Part shown: positions 34,063 to 42,389 of the stretch, piece by piece
How positions within the stretch are numbered: position 1 is the first letter of the stretch
How the letters are laid out: each line of letters starts with the position of its first letter
NCBI RefSeq assembly: GCF_022229005.1
Contig: NZ_JAKKFD010000041.1
Location: 62,001 to 126,000, forward strand
Direction: 5' to 3'
Length of the DNA stretch: 64,000 bases
Source: Micromonospora trifolii
GTDB taxonomy: Bacteria; Actinomycetota; Actinomycetes; Mycobacteriales; Micromonosporaceae
Notes under the pieces: model-generated
Databases searched by the model: none
What the model saw: the letters and a program-made list of their open reading frames with translations, nothing else
What the model was told of the DNA's origin: nothing
Made by a program: the position numbers and the translations under genes

Positions 34063-35147
34063 GCCTGCCTGCCGCACGATCCCCAGTCCCGGCGAGGGGC
34101 CGGCGGGACTCGCCACCCCCTACCGGCTTCTCAAGGAACGGCCGGTACGTCCTGCCGCTGGCAGTGCTCCTGCTGCTGGTCACCATCGCGGCGGCGGTCA
34201 GCGTGGGCTCGGCCGACCTGCCGGTCGACAGCGTTCTGCGCGCGGTGGCCAGCCACGTGGGTCTGCCGGTCCAGCCACTACCGGCGTTGCCCGACAGCAT
34301 CGTGTGGGATCTCCGGCTGCCCCGGGTGCTGTTGGCCGCGTTGGTCGGTGCCGGTCTGGCGGTGTGCGGGGCGGTGCTCCAGGCGCTCACGCGAAATCCG
34401 CTGGCCGACCCGTTCCTGCTGGGTGTCTCGTCCGGCGCCTCCACCGGAGCGGTGGCGGTGCTGGTCCTCGGCATTCGGATCGGCGCGGGCCCGGTCGACC
34501 TGACCACCGGCGCGTTCGTCGGCAGCATGGCCGCGTTCGGTGCGGTGCTGCTGCTCGCCGGCCGGCAGGCCGGCGAGCCGACCCGGATCGTTCTCGCCGG
34601 GGTGGCTGTGTCGCAGCTCTTCAGCGCGGTGACCAGCCTGATCGTGATCTCCGACGCGCACACCCAGGACACCCGCAGCGTGACGTTCTGGCTGCTCGGC
34701 TCGCTGACGGCGGCCTCCTGGGCGTCGGTGACGCTGAGCGCGGTGGTGGTCGCCGTCGGCCTGCTGGTCTGCTGGGCCGGTGCGTCGGCGCTGGACGCCT
34801 TCGCGTTCGGCACCGATACCGCCCGCTCGCTCGGGTTCTCTCCCGGGCGCACCCGGCTGCTGCTGTTCACCGTCACCGCCCTGATGGCGGCCGCGCTGGT
34901 GGCGGCGAGCGGCGCCATCGGTTTCGTCGGGCTGACGGTGCCGCACGCCGTACGGTTCCTGTTCGGCTCCGGGCACCGGACGTTGCTGCCCGCCTGCGCG
35001 GTGATCGGCGCGATCTTCCTGATCTGGGCGGACACCGTGGCGCGGACCGTCTTCTCGCCACAGGAACTGCCGGTGGGTGTGCTCACCGCGCTGCTCGGGG
35101 TGCCGGTGTTCGCGTTGGTCATGCGACGCCGAACGGGTGCGCCGTGA
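34059..35147 (+). CDS. FecCD family ABC transporter permease
   Basis: A 362-residue permease with about ten membrane helices. The BtuC/FecD signatures are present: LRLPRVLLAALVGAGLAVCG, QALTRNPLADPFLLGVSSGAS, GAIGFVGLTVPHAVRFLFG (the coupling loop contacting the ATPase) and FSPQELPVGVLTALLGVPVF. It would form a homodimer, as no second permease gene is present. Starts in an ATGA overlap with the methyltransferase gene and ends in a GTGA overlap with the ATPase gene. Imports iron-siderophore, cobalamin, haem or other metal chelates in relatives. Confidence 0.88.
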   Translation: MSLPAARSPVPARGRRDSPPPTGFSRNGRYVLPLAVLLLLVTIAAAVSVGSADLPVDSVLRAVASHVGLPVQPLPALPDSIVWDLRLPRVLLAALVGAGLAVCGAVLQALTRNPLADPFLLGVSSGASTGAVAVLVLGIRIGAGPVDLTTGAFVGSMAAFGAVLLLAGRQAGEPTRIVLAGVAVSQLFSAVTSLIVISDAHTQDTRSVTFWLLGSLTAASWASVTLSAVVVAVGLLVCWAGASALDAFAFGTDTARSLGFSPGRTRLLLFTVTALMAAALVAASGAIGFVGLTVPHAVRFLFGSGHRTLLPACAVIGAIFLIWADTVARTVFSPQELPVGVLTALLGVPVFALVMRRRTGAP

Positions 35148-35998
35148 TCGCGCCGGGCGCCGCGGGCGGGGGAGCGGGCGGCGGTGGTCGGGCGACCGGC
35201 GGTGACCCGTACCCGGTGGGAGCGTTGCCGGCGCGGCTGCACGCGGACGGGATCGGGTGGGGCGTGGCCGGCGTACGGATCCTGGTCGGGGTGGCGCTCA
35301 CCGCCGAACCGGGCGCCACTGTCGGGCTGCTCGGGCCGAACGGCTCCGGCAAGTCGAGCCTGCTGCGACTGCTGGCCGGGCTGGCGCGGCCGGAGTCCGG
35401 TCGGGTGCTGCTCGACGATGTCGCGGTGGGCGCGATACCCCGGCGTGCGCTGGCTCAACGGATCGCGGTGGTCACCCAGCAGGTGGCCACCGACGTGGAG
35501 ATGTCCGCACTGGAGGTGGTCCTGCTGGGCCGGACACCGTACCGGCCTCGTCTCGCCGGGGTCGGCGCCGCGGATCTGGACCTGGCGCGGCGTGCGCTCG
35601 CCGAGGCCGGCCTGGCCGGGTTCGAGCAGCGGCGCTGGTCGAGCCTCTCCGGTGGTGAGCGGCAGCGGGTGGACCTGGCCCGCGCTCTGGTGCAGGAACC
35701 GGATCTGCTGCTGCTCGACGAGCCGACAAACCACCTGGACATCCGGCATCAGCTGGAGCTGTTGCGGTCCCTCGCCGAGTCGGCCAGCACGGTCGTGGTG
35801 ACCCTGCACGACCTCAACCTGGCCGCGCAGTACTGCGACCGGTTGGTCCTTCTGCACTGCGGGCGGGTGGTCGCGGCGGGTACGCCCGCCGAGGTTCTCA
35901 CCACCAGCCGGATCGAGCAGGTCTACCAGGTGCGCACGGACATCGACGTTACCGATGACGGCCGGCCCCGGATCTGGTACCGCGACCACGCGACGTAG
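35144..35998 (+). CDS. ABC transporter ATP-binding protein (FecE/BtuD type)
   Basis: A 284-residue ATPase: Walker A GLLGPNGSGKSSLLRLLAG, Q-loop VVTQQVATD, signature LSGGERQRVDLARAL, Walker B LLLLDEPTNHLDI, switch His in VVVTLHDLNLAAQYC. All catalytic elements are intact. GTG 35144 overlaps the permease stop by four bases and is the operon-consistent start. It adds a Gly-rich N-terminal tail (APGAAGGGAGGGGRATGG) unusual for this family. Energises uptake of the ligand delivered by the lipoprotein encoded at the head of the operon. Confidence 0.88.
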   Translation: MIAPGAAGGGAGGGGRATGGDPYPVGALPARLHADGIGWGVAGVRILVGVALTAEPGATVGLLGPNGSGKSSLLRLLAGLARPESGRVLLDDVAVGAIPRRALAQRIAVVTQQVATDVEMSALEVVLLGRTPYRPRLAGVGAADLDLARRALAEAGLAGFEQRRWSSLSGGERQRVDLARALVQEPDLLLLDEPTNHLDIRHQLELLRSLAESASTVVVTLHDLNLAAQYCDRLVLLHCGRVVAAGTPAEVLTTSRIEQVYQVRTDIDVTDDGRPRIWYRDHAT

Positions 35999-36092
35999 GC
36001 GCCGGGCCGATATCCGCGGCACACGGTGCCGTACTCCAAGCGGGAGGATGTCCGAGCACTGCTTGGTCCGTATACCGGGGGAGAAGATGACC

Positions 36093-36734
36093 ATGGACCG
36101 CACATTGACCGACATCCTGCACGAGGCGGCGCACGGGCACTTTCCGCCACCGGACGGCGGGACCACAGTGGTGCCGCAGCCGAGCCGCCGCGACGCCGGA
36201 GTCATCGCCTTCACCGGACACTCGGTGGTGTTCACCGACGAAGACCCCCAGTGGGTACGTCGGACGCTGGCCACCCTCGACTGCGACTCCCTGGCGGCCA
36301 CCATGAATCCGCGTTTCCTGGGTGCGCTGCTCGACCGCACCCGGCGCCGCATGGACACGATCGACCTGCTGACCGTCGCGAGTTGCCTTGCCGGGCCACC
36401 TCCGTTGCAGCTGAGTGAGCTTGCGGACGCCGATCACCCCCGCGAGGTCAGGTCGCGTCGACGCCGTGACGACATCCGCGTCTGGGCCGCCGAGGGCGGA
36501 GTGGTATTGCTCGGCCGTGGGGTGGCTGGCCGTTGGGAGGCGGCGGTCGAGGTCGACGACGAGCGTCGCCACCGGGGTCTGGGGCGGGCGCTGGCGACGG
36601 CCGCCCGACATCTGGTGCCCGACGGCCAGCCGGTCTGGGCCCAGCAGGCCGCCGGCAACGCACGCAGCGTGCGCGCCTTCCAGGCGGCGGGTTTTCGGCC
36701 GGTGGGCGCCGAAGCGCTCCTTCTCCAGACGTAG
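36093..36734 (+). CDS. GNAT family N-acetyltransferase
   Basis: A 213-residue protein whose C-terminal half is a GNAT fold. RHRGLGRALATAARHLV is the acetyl-CoA pyrophosphate-binding motif A (R-x-x-G-x-G/A), and AGNARSVRAFQAAGFRPVG is the closing strand-helix pair. The N-terminal half (about 1-115) is a separate region seen in acetyltransferases of actinomycetes, with no assigned role. ATG 36093 lies 9 bases after GGAG; ATG 36087 in the same frame is too close to that site. It starts 94 bases after the ABC operon, so it may be expressed separately. Acceptor unknown. Confidence 0.8.
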   Translation: MDRTLTDILHEAAHGHFPPPDGGTTVVPQPSRRDAGVIAFTGHSVVFTDEDPQWVRRTLATLDCDSLAATMNPRFLGALLDRTRRRMDTIDLLTVASCLAGPPPLQLSELADADHPREVRSRRRRDDIRVWAAEGGVVLLGRGVAGRWEAAVEVDDERRHRGLGRALATAARHLVPDGQPVWAQQAAGNARSVRAFQAAGFRPVGAEALLLQT

Positions 36735-36865
36735 GCACCGCACCGAACGCGCCGCACGTACCACTGTGGGCCGAACTGTGATCAGCAGGAGGTTTCTGAG
36801 ATCACGCCCGGGGGCATCCCGCGGATGAAGTCAGCCGCTCGTTACCCCTGATCGAGGAGAGCACC

Positions 36866-37012
36866 ATGTCGGTCCAGGCATTTCTCTACGTTGTCGCCGT
36901 CATCCTGATCGTGCTCGCTGCTCTGCCGCTGCCCACGAGGGGTGTCTCGCTCGCGCTTCTGGGTGCCGCCTGCGCCCTGCTCGCCTACGCCTGGCCGGTG
37001 ATCACCGACTGA
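36866..37012 (+). CDS. small membrane protein, 48 residues
   Basis: A short but well-formed gene: GAGGAG lies 6 bases before the ATG, and the protein has two hydrophobic helices (SVQAFLYVVAVILIVLAAL and GVSLALLGAACALLAYAW) joined by a short PLPTR turn, a likely helical hairpin with both ends on the same side. Codon use matches the neighbours with G/C third positions. Such two-helix peptides are common in actinomycetes, but their roles are unknown. It stands alone between the GNAT and the secreted hydrolase genes. Confidence 0.6.
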   Translation: MSVQAFLYVVAVILIVLAALPLPTRGVSLALLGAACALLAYAWPVITD

Positions 37013-37169
37013 TCTTCCGTGGGTCGTCGATGCGGCCGGTGGACGGCAGCCAGAGCGTGATCGGGCTGCCAGCCACCGGCCGCGAGTCTGTCCGCTTGCT
37101 GAGTCTCTTTCACACGCGTAGGAAGAACACCACCCATCGATCCGCCGTCCAGCGTCGAAGGAGATGCGT

Positions 37170-39203
37170 GTGACCACCTCCAGAGGGCTCCGCCTCGCCG
37201 TGTCCGTGCTGGTGACAGCGGGCGCCGTCCTGCTCGGCACGGCGGCCCCTGCGGCACCGTCATCGGCTCCCGCACCGGCCGGCCACCCGTCCTGCGACCC
37301 GATCGACCCGACCGCCTGCCTGCTGCCGTTCCCGAACGACTACTTCACAGTGCCGGACCGGAGCAGCCCCACCGGCAAGCGGGTGCGGTTCACCGCCGCC
37401 GCGATGCCCGCCAACGTGCAGGGAACCCCGATCGACCCGACGGAGTGGAACCGGCAGGACGGGTTCAGTCCCGGCTCACCGATCCTGGTGCGCGTCCCCG
37501 GCCTCGACGCCGCGGCGAGCGGAATCGCGCCGGTCACCGACATCGGTCGCTCGCTGGCGCCGGACGCGCCGATCGTGCTGCTCAACACCCGAACCGGTGA
37601 GCGCACGCCGTACTGGGCCGAGCTGGACGCGCACGCCGCCGGCCAGCCCGAGCGGCAGCTGCTGATCATCCGGCCGGCGGTGGCGCTGACCGAGGGCACC
37701 CGCTACGTCGTCGGGCTGCGCGGCCTGCGCGACGGCAACGGGGCGGTGATTCCGGCGCCGAAGGCGTTCACGGCGTACCTGACCGGTGCCGGTCTCAAGC
37801 CGCGGGACGCTCGGGGGCCGCAGGTGAGGCGGATCGTCACCGAGCTGACCCGGACCGGCGTCACGCGGCACAGCCTCTACCTGGCCTGGGACTTCACTGT
37901 GGCCAGCCGGCACGGGCTGACCGGGCGGATGGTGGCCGTCCGGGACGACGCGTTCGCCGACCTCGGTCGGACCGCGCCGCCGGTCACCGTCACCCAGGTG
38001 ACCGACTATTCACCGGAGCAGGATCCGCTGATCGCCCGTCAGGTGTCCGGCACCATCGGCGTACCGTCCTATCTGACCGGCGACGGCGGGCCCGGCTCCC
38101 GGCTGCACTACGGGCCGCCCGGCGGCGCCGGGACGCCGCCCACGCCGAACGCCCTGCCCACACCGTCCGGCGTGACGCTGGCGGCGGACTTCGTGTGCAA
38201 CATCCCGCGCAGTGCCTCGGCCGCGAGGCCGGCGCACCTCTCGCTCTACGGTCACGGACTGCTCGGCAGGCCAACCGAGATCAACGCCGGCAACGTCAGG
38301 ACGATGTCGAACACCCACAACTTCACCTTCTGCGCGACCAGTTGGATCGGCATGGCCGCCGCCGACGTCCCCTATGTGGCCGGCGCCTTCACCGACCTCA
38401 GTGTCTTCCCCGCGGTGGCGGACCGGTTGCAGCAGAGCTTCCTGAACTTCCTCTTCCTGGGTCGCGCGATGATCCACCCGGCTGGGTTCGCCGCCGACCC
38501 GGCGTTCCGGGACGTGACCGCCCGGCCGCTGATCAACCGTGTCGGCGGGCTGCACTACGACGGCAACAGCCAGGGCGGCATCAACGGAGGTGCGCTCACC
38601 GCCATCGCCCAGGACTGGACCCGCTCGGTGCTCGGCGTACCGGCGATGAACTACTCCACGCTGCTGCAACGCAGCGTGGACTTCGCGCCGTTCCAGACCG
38701 TGCTGGACGGCTACTACCCGGACACTGTCGACCAACAACTGGTGCTCGCGCTGCTGCAGATGTTGTGGGACCGGTCCGAGGCCAACGGGTACGCCCAGCA
38801 CATGACCGACCGGCCACTACCGCGCACCCCGGCGCACCAGGTGCTGATGCACGTGGCCTTCGGCGACCAGCAGGTCTCGCCGGCCGCGGCGGAGGTGCAG
38901 GCGCGCACCATCGGCGCGCGCCTGCACACCCCGGCGCTCGCCGACGGCTGGTCGCTGGACGTGCGGCCGTACTGGGGTATCGCGCCGATCCGCCGATACC
39001 CGTACACCGGCTCGGCGATCGTGATCTGGAACAGCGGTGCGGCGTACGCGCCACCACCGACCAACCTCGCTCCGGCCGGGCCGGAGTTCGGCGACGACCC
39101 GCACGAGTTCCCCCGCGCCCAGGCCGCAGCCCAGAAACAGAAGGCGGTCTTCCTGCTGACCGGCAAGGTCGTCGACGTCTGCGGGCGGACACCCTGTCCG
39201 TGA
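37170..39203 (+). CDS. secreted alpha/beta-hydrolase, lipase-like
   Basis: Exported 677-residue protein with signal peptide (about 1-30, ending APAAPS) and a long N-terminal beta-rich region (CDPIDPTACLLPFPNDYFTV), as in bacterial large secreted lipases. The hydrolase domain has AHLSLYGHGLLG (oxyanion region), then the nucleophile S467 in YDGNSQGGINGG. The catalytic Asp and His are probably in MHVAFGDQQV and DPHEF, less certain. Substrate unknown; no PHB-specific domain is evident. GAAGGAG directly abuts the ATG at 37164, so the GTG at 37170, six bases after it, is the better start. A hairpin follows. Confidence 0.75.
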   Translation: MTTSRGLRLAVSVLVTAGAVLLGTAAPAAPSSAPAPAGHPSCDPIDPTACLLPFPNDYFTVPDRSSPTGKRVRFTAAAMPANVQGTPIDPTEWNRQDGFSPGSPILVRVPGLDAAASGIAPVTDIGRSLAPDAPIVLLNTRTGERTPYWAELDAHAAGQPERQLLIIRPAVALTEGTRYVVGLRGLRDGNGAVIPAPKAFTAYLTGAGLKPRDARGPQVRRIVTELTRTGVTRHSLYLAWDFTVASRHGLTGRMVAVRDDAFADLGRTAPPVTVTQVTDYSPEQDPLIARQVSGTIGVPSYLTGDGGPGSRLHYGPPGGAGTPPTPNALPTPSGVTLAADFVCNIPRSASAARPAHLSLYGHGLLGRPTEINAGNVRTMSNTHNFTFCATSWIGMAAADVPYVAGAFTDLSVFPAVADRLQQSFLNFLFLGRAMIHPAGFAADPAFRDVTARPLINRVGGLHYDGNSQGGINGGALTAIAQDWTRSVLGVPAMNYSTLLQRSVDFAPFQTVLDGYYPDTVDQQLVLALLQMLWDRSEANGYAQHMTDRPLPRTPAHQVLMHVAFGDQQVSPAAAEVQARTIGARLHTPALADGWSLDVRPYWGIAPIRRYPYTGSAIVIWNSGAAYAPPPTNLAPAGPEFGDDPHEFPRAQAAAQKQKAVFLLTGKVVDVCGRTPCP

Positions 39204-39242
39204 CGCCGGGCCCGCCGGGACCACCATCCCGGCGGGCCGGCG
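39204..39242. terminator. hairpin terminator between convergent genes
   Basis: A 15-16 bp GC stem with one bulged base (about 39204-39220 with 39227-39242) and a 6-base loop follows the stop at 39203 and also faces the TetR remnant stop at 39247. Confidence 0.65.
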
Positions 39243-39246
39243 CGTC

Positions 39247-39531
39247 CTACGACCGCGGCGTCAACCCCACGAGCAGAGCCTCGAGTACGCGATCGACGTA
39301 CTCGTGGGTCAGCGGCTCCTGGGTGATGAGGAACTGGAAGTAGAGCGGGCCGGACAGGATCGCCATGGCCACGTCCAGGTCGAAGTCGGGTGAGATCTGC
39401 CCCTGCTGCTGTGCGCTCCGCAGCCGGGCGACGGTCCGGTCGGCCTGCGGGCGGATGAAGCGTTCGGTGAGCGCGGCGGCGACCATCGGATCGTGCTGGG
39501 CCTCGCCGACCAGGGCCCGGTAGAGGGGGCC
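39247..39531 (-). pseudogene. TetR-family regulator, C-terminal remnant
   Basis: The last ~95 codons encode a typical TetR C-terminal ligand/dimer domain: GPLYRALVGEAQHDPMVAAALTERFIRPQ, then AMAILSGPLYFQFLITQEPLT and YVDRVLEALLVG. Reading upstream past about 39531 the protein becomes Arg/Pro-rich nonsense (the antisense of the neighbouring hydrolase fragment), and the DNA-binding HTH is absent. The gene has lost its 5' half at the same point where the divergent serine hydrolase has lost its own. No start or ribosome binding site is left for it. Confidence 0.75.
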
Positions 39532-39533
39532 CA

Positions 39534-40124
39534 GTGGAGGCCATGCGACACCGCGCCGTCGACGTGCCCGACAGGTGGACGGTGAGCGCCGACGGGTGGG
39601 GTCTGGGTTGGACGCTCTACGACTGGGACGGCGTCCCCGGCTACGGCCACGACGGCGCGGCCATCGGCCAGTTCGCCTACCTGCGCGTCGTCCCGCACGC
39701 GAACCTCGCGGTGGTCCTGATGACAAACGGCGGCGCGGCCCGACTGCTCTATGCCGACCTGTTCCGCGATCTGCTCTCCGAACTCGCCGACGTCACGATG
39801 CCCGCGCCGTTCGCCCCGGCCCCCGTGCCACCCTCGATCGACCTCGAACCGCTGCTCGGCGCGTACCGGCGTGAGGGTGTCGTCCTGACCGTCTCCCGCA
39901 CCGACGACGGCACACCGCACCTGCGGTACGAGTTCGTCGACGACATGGCAGGCGTGTCGCCGCCCCTGGAGATGGACCTCGAACCGGTCACCGCAACGGT
40001 CTTCGCCGCCTCCGGCGCGGGACCGTCGTTCAGCGAGGACTACATGCCGGTGGTCTTCTCCACACTCAGCAACGGCACTCGGGTCTGCTACGTGGGCATG
40101 CGCGCCACGCCCAAGGTCGCCTGA
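39534..40124 (+). pseudogene. serine hydrolase (beta-lactamase/class C type), C-terminal remnant
   Basis: Encodes only the end of a penicillin-binding-protein-like serine hydrolase: EAMRHRAVDVPDRWTVSADGWGLGW, then GYGHDGAAIGQFAYLRVVPHANLAVVLMTNGG, where GHDG is the KTG-equivalent active-site strand. A C-terminal extension domain follows. The SxxK nucleophile and YxN motif that should precede are missing. It can be read from GTG 39534, but no ribosome binding site precedes it, so it is probably a broken gene. It abuts the TetR remnant head to head. Confidence 0.75.
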
Positions 40125-40156
40125 AAACGCGGCGGCGCAACGCGGGTTGATCCCGG

Positions 40157-40192
40157 CGGTCCCGGTCCCGGCGAACGCCAGCACCGGGACCG
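40157..40192 (+). terminator. hairpin after the serine hydrolase remnant
   Basis: A 10-bp stem (CGGTCCCGGT at 40157 with ACCGGGACCG at 40183) and a 16-base loop lie 33 bases past the stop. Confidence 0.5.
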
Positions 40193-40251
40193 TCGCGCCC
40201 GGTGTCGTCGATGCACCACATCGATGGCGGCCTTGTCCCGTTCGATACCCT

Positions 40252-40290
40252 CTGACACGCTCTGACAACGCCTGACGACGTCGTCTGACA
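40252..40290. repeat. phased CTGACA repeats upstream of the HTH/NBR1-Ig gene
   Basis: CTGACA, CTGACA, CTGACG and CTGACA begin at 40252, 40262, 40272 and 40285; the first three are exactly 10 bases apart, so they lie on one face of the helix. The same hexamer recurs after the gene (41353-41447). The proximal copy ends 11 bases before the start codon. Confidence 0.6.
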
Positions 40291-40300
40291 TGGGGGAGTG

Positions 40301-41326
40301 ATGAAGGACCAGCGTGCCGCCGCCCAGTCAATTCAGGACAGACAGGCCGTCGAGAGGTTCGCCGAACAGCTACGGGCCCTGCGGACCGGCGCCGGCGACC
40401 CGTCGTTTCGCAAGATGGCGGGGCTGTCGGGCCGGATCTCGCACACCACACTGCACGAGGCCGCGGCCGGGACCAGGTTCCCCTCCTGGGAGACCGTGCG
40501 GGAGTTCGTCAGAGCATGCGAGGCCGACGAAGTCCAGTGGCGGCGTCGCTGGGAGGAGGCGCAGCGTCCCGCGTCTGCGCAGGGCACCGAAGACGGCGAT
40601 GCCGCGCCGGTCAGTACCGAGTCCCCGACCGGCGCTGAAACCCCGATCACCACGGGCGAGAAGCCCGACACCGGGACCAACGCCTCGGAGACCCACAGGC
40701 CTGTCGTGTCCGTCGTCCCCGCCTCGCCCCCGAAGGAGCAGAACGCGCTGCGCGGCACGGACTATCCGCCGACCGACGAGGACGTCGCTGGTGCACGGCG
40801 GCTCCGGCTGCCGTGGCTCGCCGCCGCCGCGGTGGTAGTGGTGGTGGCGGTGGTCGCCGTCCTGGGCATCGTCGTCCGCGGCCGGTCGTCGCGGAACGAC
40901 TCCGGCGCGGTGGCGGCGTCGTCAGCACCCTCGGTGTCGCCGTCGGCCTCAGCGTTCTCGGACTCGCTGATCCCCGGCGACTCCAGCAAGTTCATCTCCG
41001 ACGTCACCATCCCCGACGGCACCCGGGTGCGGGTCAACTCCCAGTTCGTCAAGGTGTGGGCCCTCAAGAACGTGGGGAAGGTGGCCTGGCACAACCGTTT
41101 CCTCCAGCGGACCAACCCGGCCGCCGACGCCGACGGCTGTCAGGTGCCGGACCGGGTGGCGATCGGTGACACACCGCCCGACGAGCAGGTGATGATCAGT
41201 GTCGAGGTCACCGCGCCGAGTCGTCCCGGAAAGTGCTGGGTGAGCTGGAAGATGGTCGACGAGAACGGGCAGGAGTACTTTCCCACCCGCCGGCCGGTGT
41301 ACTTCATGGTCACCGTCACCGCCTGA
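40301..41326 (+). CDS. HTH / transmembrane / NBR1-Ig-like domain protein
   Basis: A 341-residue protein in three parts. The cytoplasmic N-terminal XRE-like HTH (about 15-75; FAEQLRALRTGAGDPSFRKMA, SHTTLHEAAAGTRFPSWETVREFV) is of the kind linked to actinomycete signalling proteins. A polar linker leads to one membrane helix (about 168-190; WLAAAAVVVVVAVVAVLGIVV). Outside lies an Ig-like domain of the NBR1 type (about 225-341; VTIPDGTRVRVNSQFVKVWALKN, GKCWVSWKMVDENGQ). It may sense the wall and act on DNA. ATG 40301 and GTG 40298 both follow GGGGGAG. The three wall-hydrolase genes follow on the same strand. Confidence 0.75.
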   Translation: MKDQRAAAQSIQDRQAVERFAEQLRALRTGAGDPSFRKMAGLSGRISHTTLHEAAAGTRFPSWETVREFVRACEADEVQWRRRWEEAQRPASAQGTEDGDAAPVSTESPTGAETPITTGEKPDTGTNASETHRPVVSVVPASPPKEQNALRGTDYPPTDEDVAGARRLRLPWLAAAAVVVVVAVVAVLGIVVRGRSSRNDSGAVAASSAPSVSPSASAFSDSLIPGDSSKFISDVTIPDGTRVRVNSQFVKVWALKNVGKVAWHNRFLQRTNPAADADGCQVPDRVAIGDTPPDEQVMISVEVTAPSRPGKCWVSWKMVDENGQEYFPTRRPVYFMVTVTA

Positions 41327-41352
41327 GTGCGCTTCCCGGTCACCCCGACCGG

Positions 41353-41447
41353 TGTCAGAGTGCGAACCCTCGATGTCAGTCCCGGGTGCCGCCGAAGCTG
41401 ACAACACCACATCCATCGAGGTCGGCAACGGCCTGACGGATCTGACA
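41353..41447. repeat. second cluster of CTGACA hexamers, upstream of the wall-hydrolase operon
   Basis: TGTCAG at 41353 and 41374, then CTGACA 41398, CTGACG 41433 and CTGACA 41442: five copies in both orientations in 95 bases before the gene at 41534. Because the same element precedes the HTH gene, it may be that protein's binding site. Confidence 0.5.
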
Positions 41448-41533
41448 GGACAGCAGGGGTACCGAACAGCAGGTCGATTCACGCATGGTGATGTCCGTTC
41501 CGATCGACACACCAACTGCGAGGAGGATCGACA

Positions 41534-42355
41534 GTGCGCCGTCCCTGGTTGTCCGTCGGGCTCGCCGCGCTCTGCGTGGCCGTCGGTGTTCCGGCCCACG
41601 CGTGGGCCGCGCGGCCAGTCGTGGACATGGAGGCCACCGTCCTGGCCGCTCAGATCGACCCCCGCCGGGCCGACAACACACTGACGCCGGGTGCGAAGAA
41701 CTCAGTACTCGCCGTCGAACAGGCGCTCCAGGCGCAGAACCTGCTCAACGCTCAGTGGGTCGACGGTTACTTCGGCACCCAGACCGTCTCGGCGTACGCG
41801 GCGTACCAGCGCTCACTCGGCTACACCGGGCTGGCCGCGAACGGGCTGCCCGGTACGACGTCGCTGACGAAGCTCGGGCAGAACCGCTACACCGTCGGCA
41901 ACACCATCGGCCCGGGCGCGAAGGTCCCGCGTGACGGGTACGTCGTCAACGCCCGTACACAGGCGATGTTGGCCGAGGCGCAACGTCTGCTCGGCCACCC
42001 CCTGGTGCTCGACCAGGGCTCGTACAACCCCGGGGGTGACCCCACCTCGGCCGGTACGCACGACGGCGGGGGTGTGGTGGACATCGCGGTCACCGGCATG
42101 ACCGCTGCCAAGCGCACCGCCGTCGCCCGGGCCCTGCGCCAGGTCGGCTTCGCGGCCTGGGTCCGCAACCCCAATCAGGGCGACTGGCCGTGGCACATCC
42201 ACGCCACCGCGATCAACGACACGGACCTGTCCAGCCAGGCGCAGCACCAGGTCGGCGACTACCACCTCGGCATGAACGGCCTGGCCAACCAGGGACCGGA
42301 CGACGGCCCCCGGGTCCCGATCAGGACCTGGGAGCAGTACCAGCGCGGGCAGTGA
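41534..42355 (+). CDS. secreted peptidoglycan-binding, M15-like D,D-carboxypeptidase
   Basis: Exported 273-residue protein. Signal peptide ends at AHAWA (about 25). A peptidoglycan-binding helical domain (about 45-125; NSVLAVEQALQAQNLL, DGYFGTQTVSAYAAYQRSLGY) is followed by a zinc-peptidase-like domain (130-240). Its SAGTHDGGGVVDIAV (His and Asp ligands) and WPWHIHA (HxH) fit the M15 D-Ala-D-Ala carboxypeptidase layout. It should trim or cut stem peptides in the wall. The GTG start follows GAGGAGG. First of three wall-active genes separated by 34 and 6 bases, thus an operon. Confidence 0.8.
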   Translation: MRRPWLSVGLAALCVAVGVPAHAWAARPVVDMEATVLAAQIDPRRADNTLTPGAKNSVLAVEQALQAQNLLNAQWVDGYFGTQTVSAYAAYQRSLGYTGLAANGLPGTTSLTKLGQNRYTVGNTIGPGAKVPRDGYVVNARTQAMLAEAQRLLGHPLVLDQGSYNPGGDPTSAGTHDGGGVVDIAVTGMTAAKRTAVARALRQVGFAAWVRNPNQGDWPWHIHATAINDTDLSSQAQHQVGDYHLGMNGLANQGPDDGPRVPIRTWEQYQRGQ

Positions 42356-42389
42356 CCCGCACCCACCTCACCGTTTCTGAAAGGACACC

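Noticed and set aside
32285..35998. Considered as an F420-0 or cobalamin transporter
   Set aside because: No cofE or cobalamin gene, and no B12 riboswitch upstream; the Zur-like palindrome points to a metal chelate, though the ligand stays open.
33854..36358. Minus-strand open frame over the permease and ATPase genes
   Set aside because: Ser/Arg/Pro-rich shadow; the plus-strand genes have complete transporter motifs and four-base overlaps.
41327..41533. ydaO/c-di-AMP riboswitch looked for upstream of the wall-hydrolase operon
   Set aside because: These precede many actinomycete wall-hydrolase genes, but the conserved riboswitch blocks are not visible here; only the CTGACA repeats stand out.
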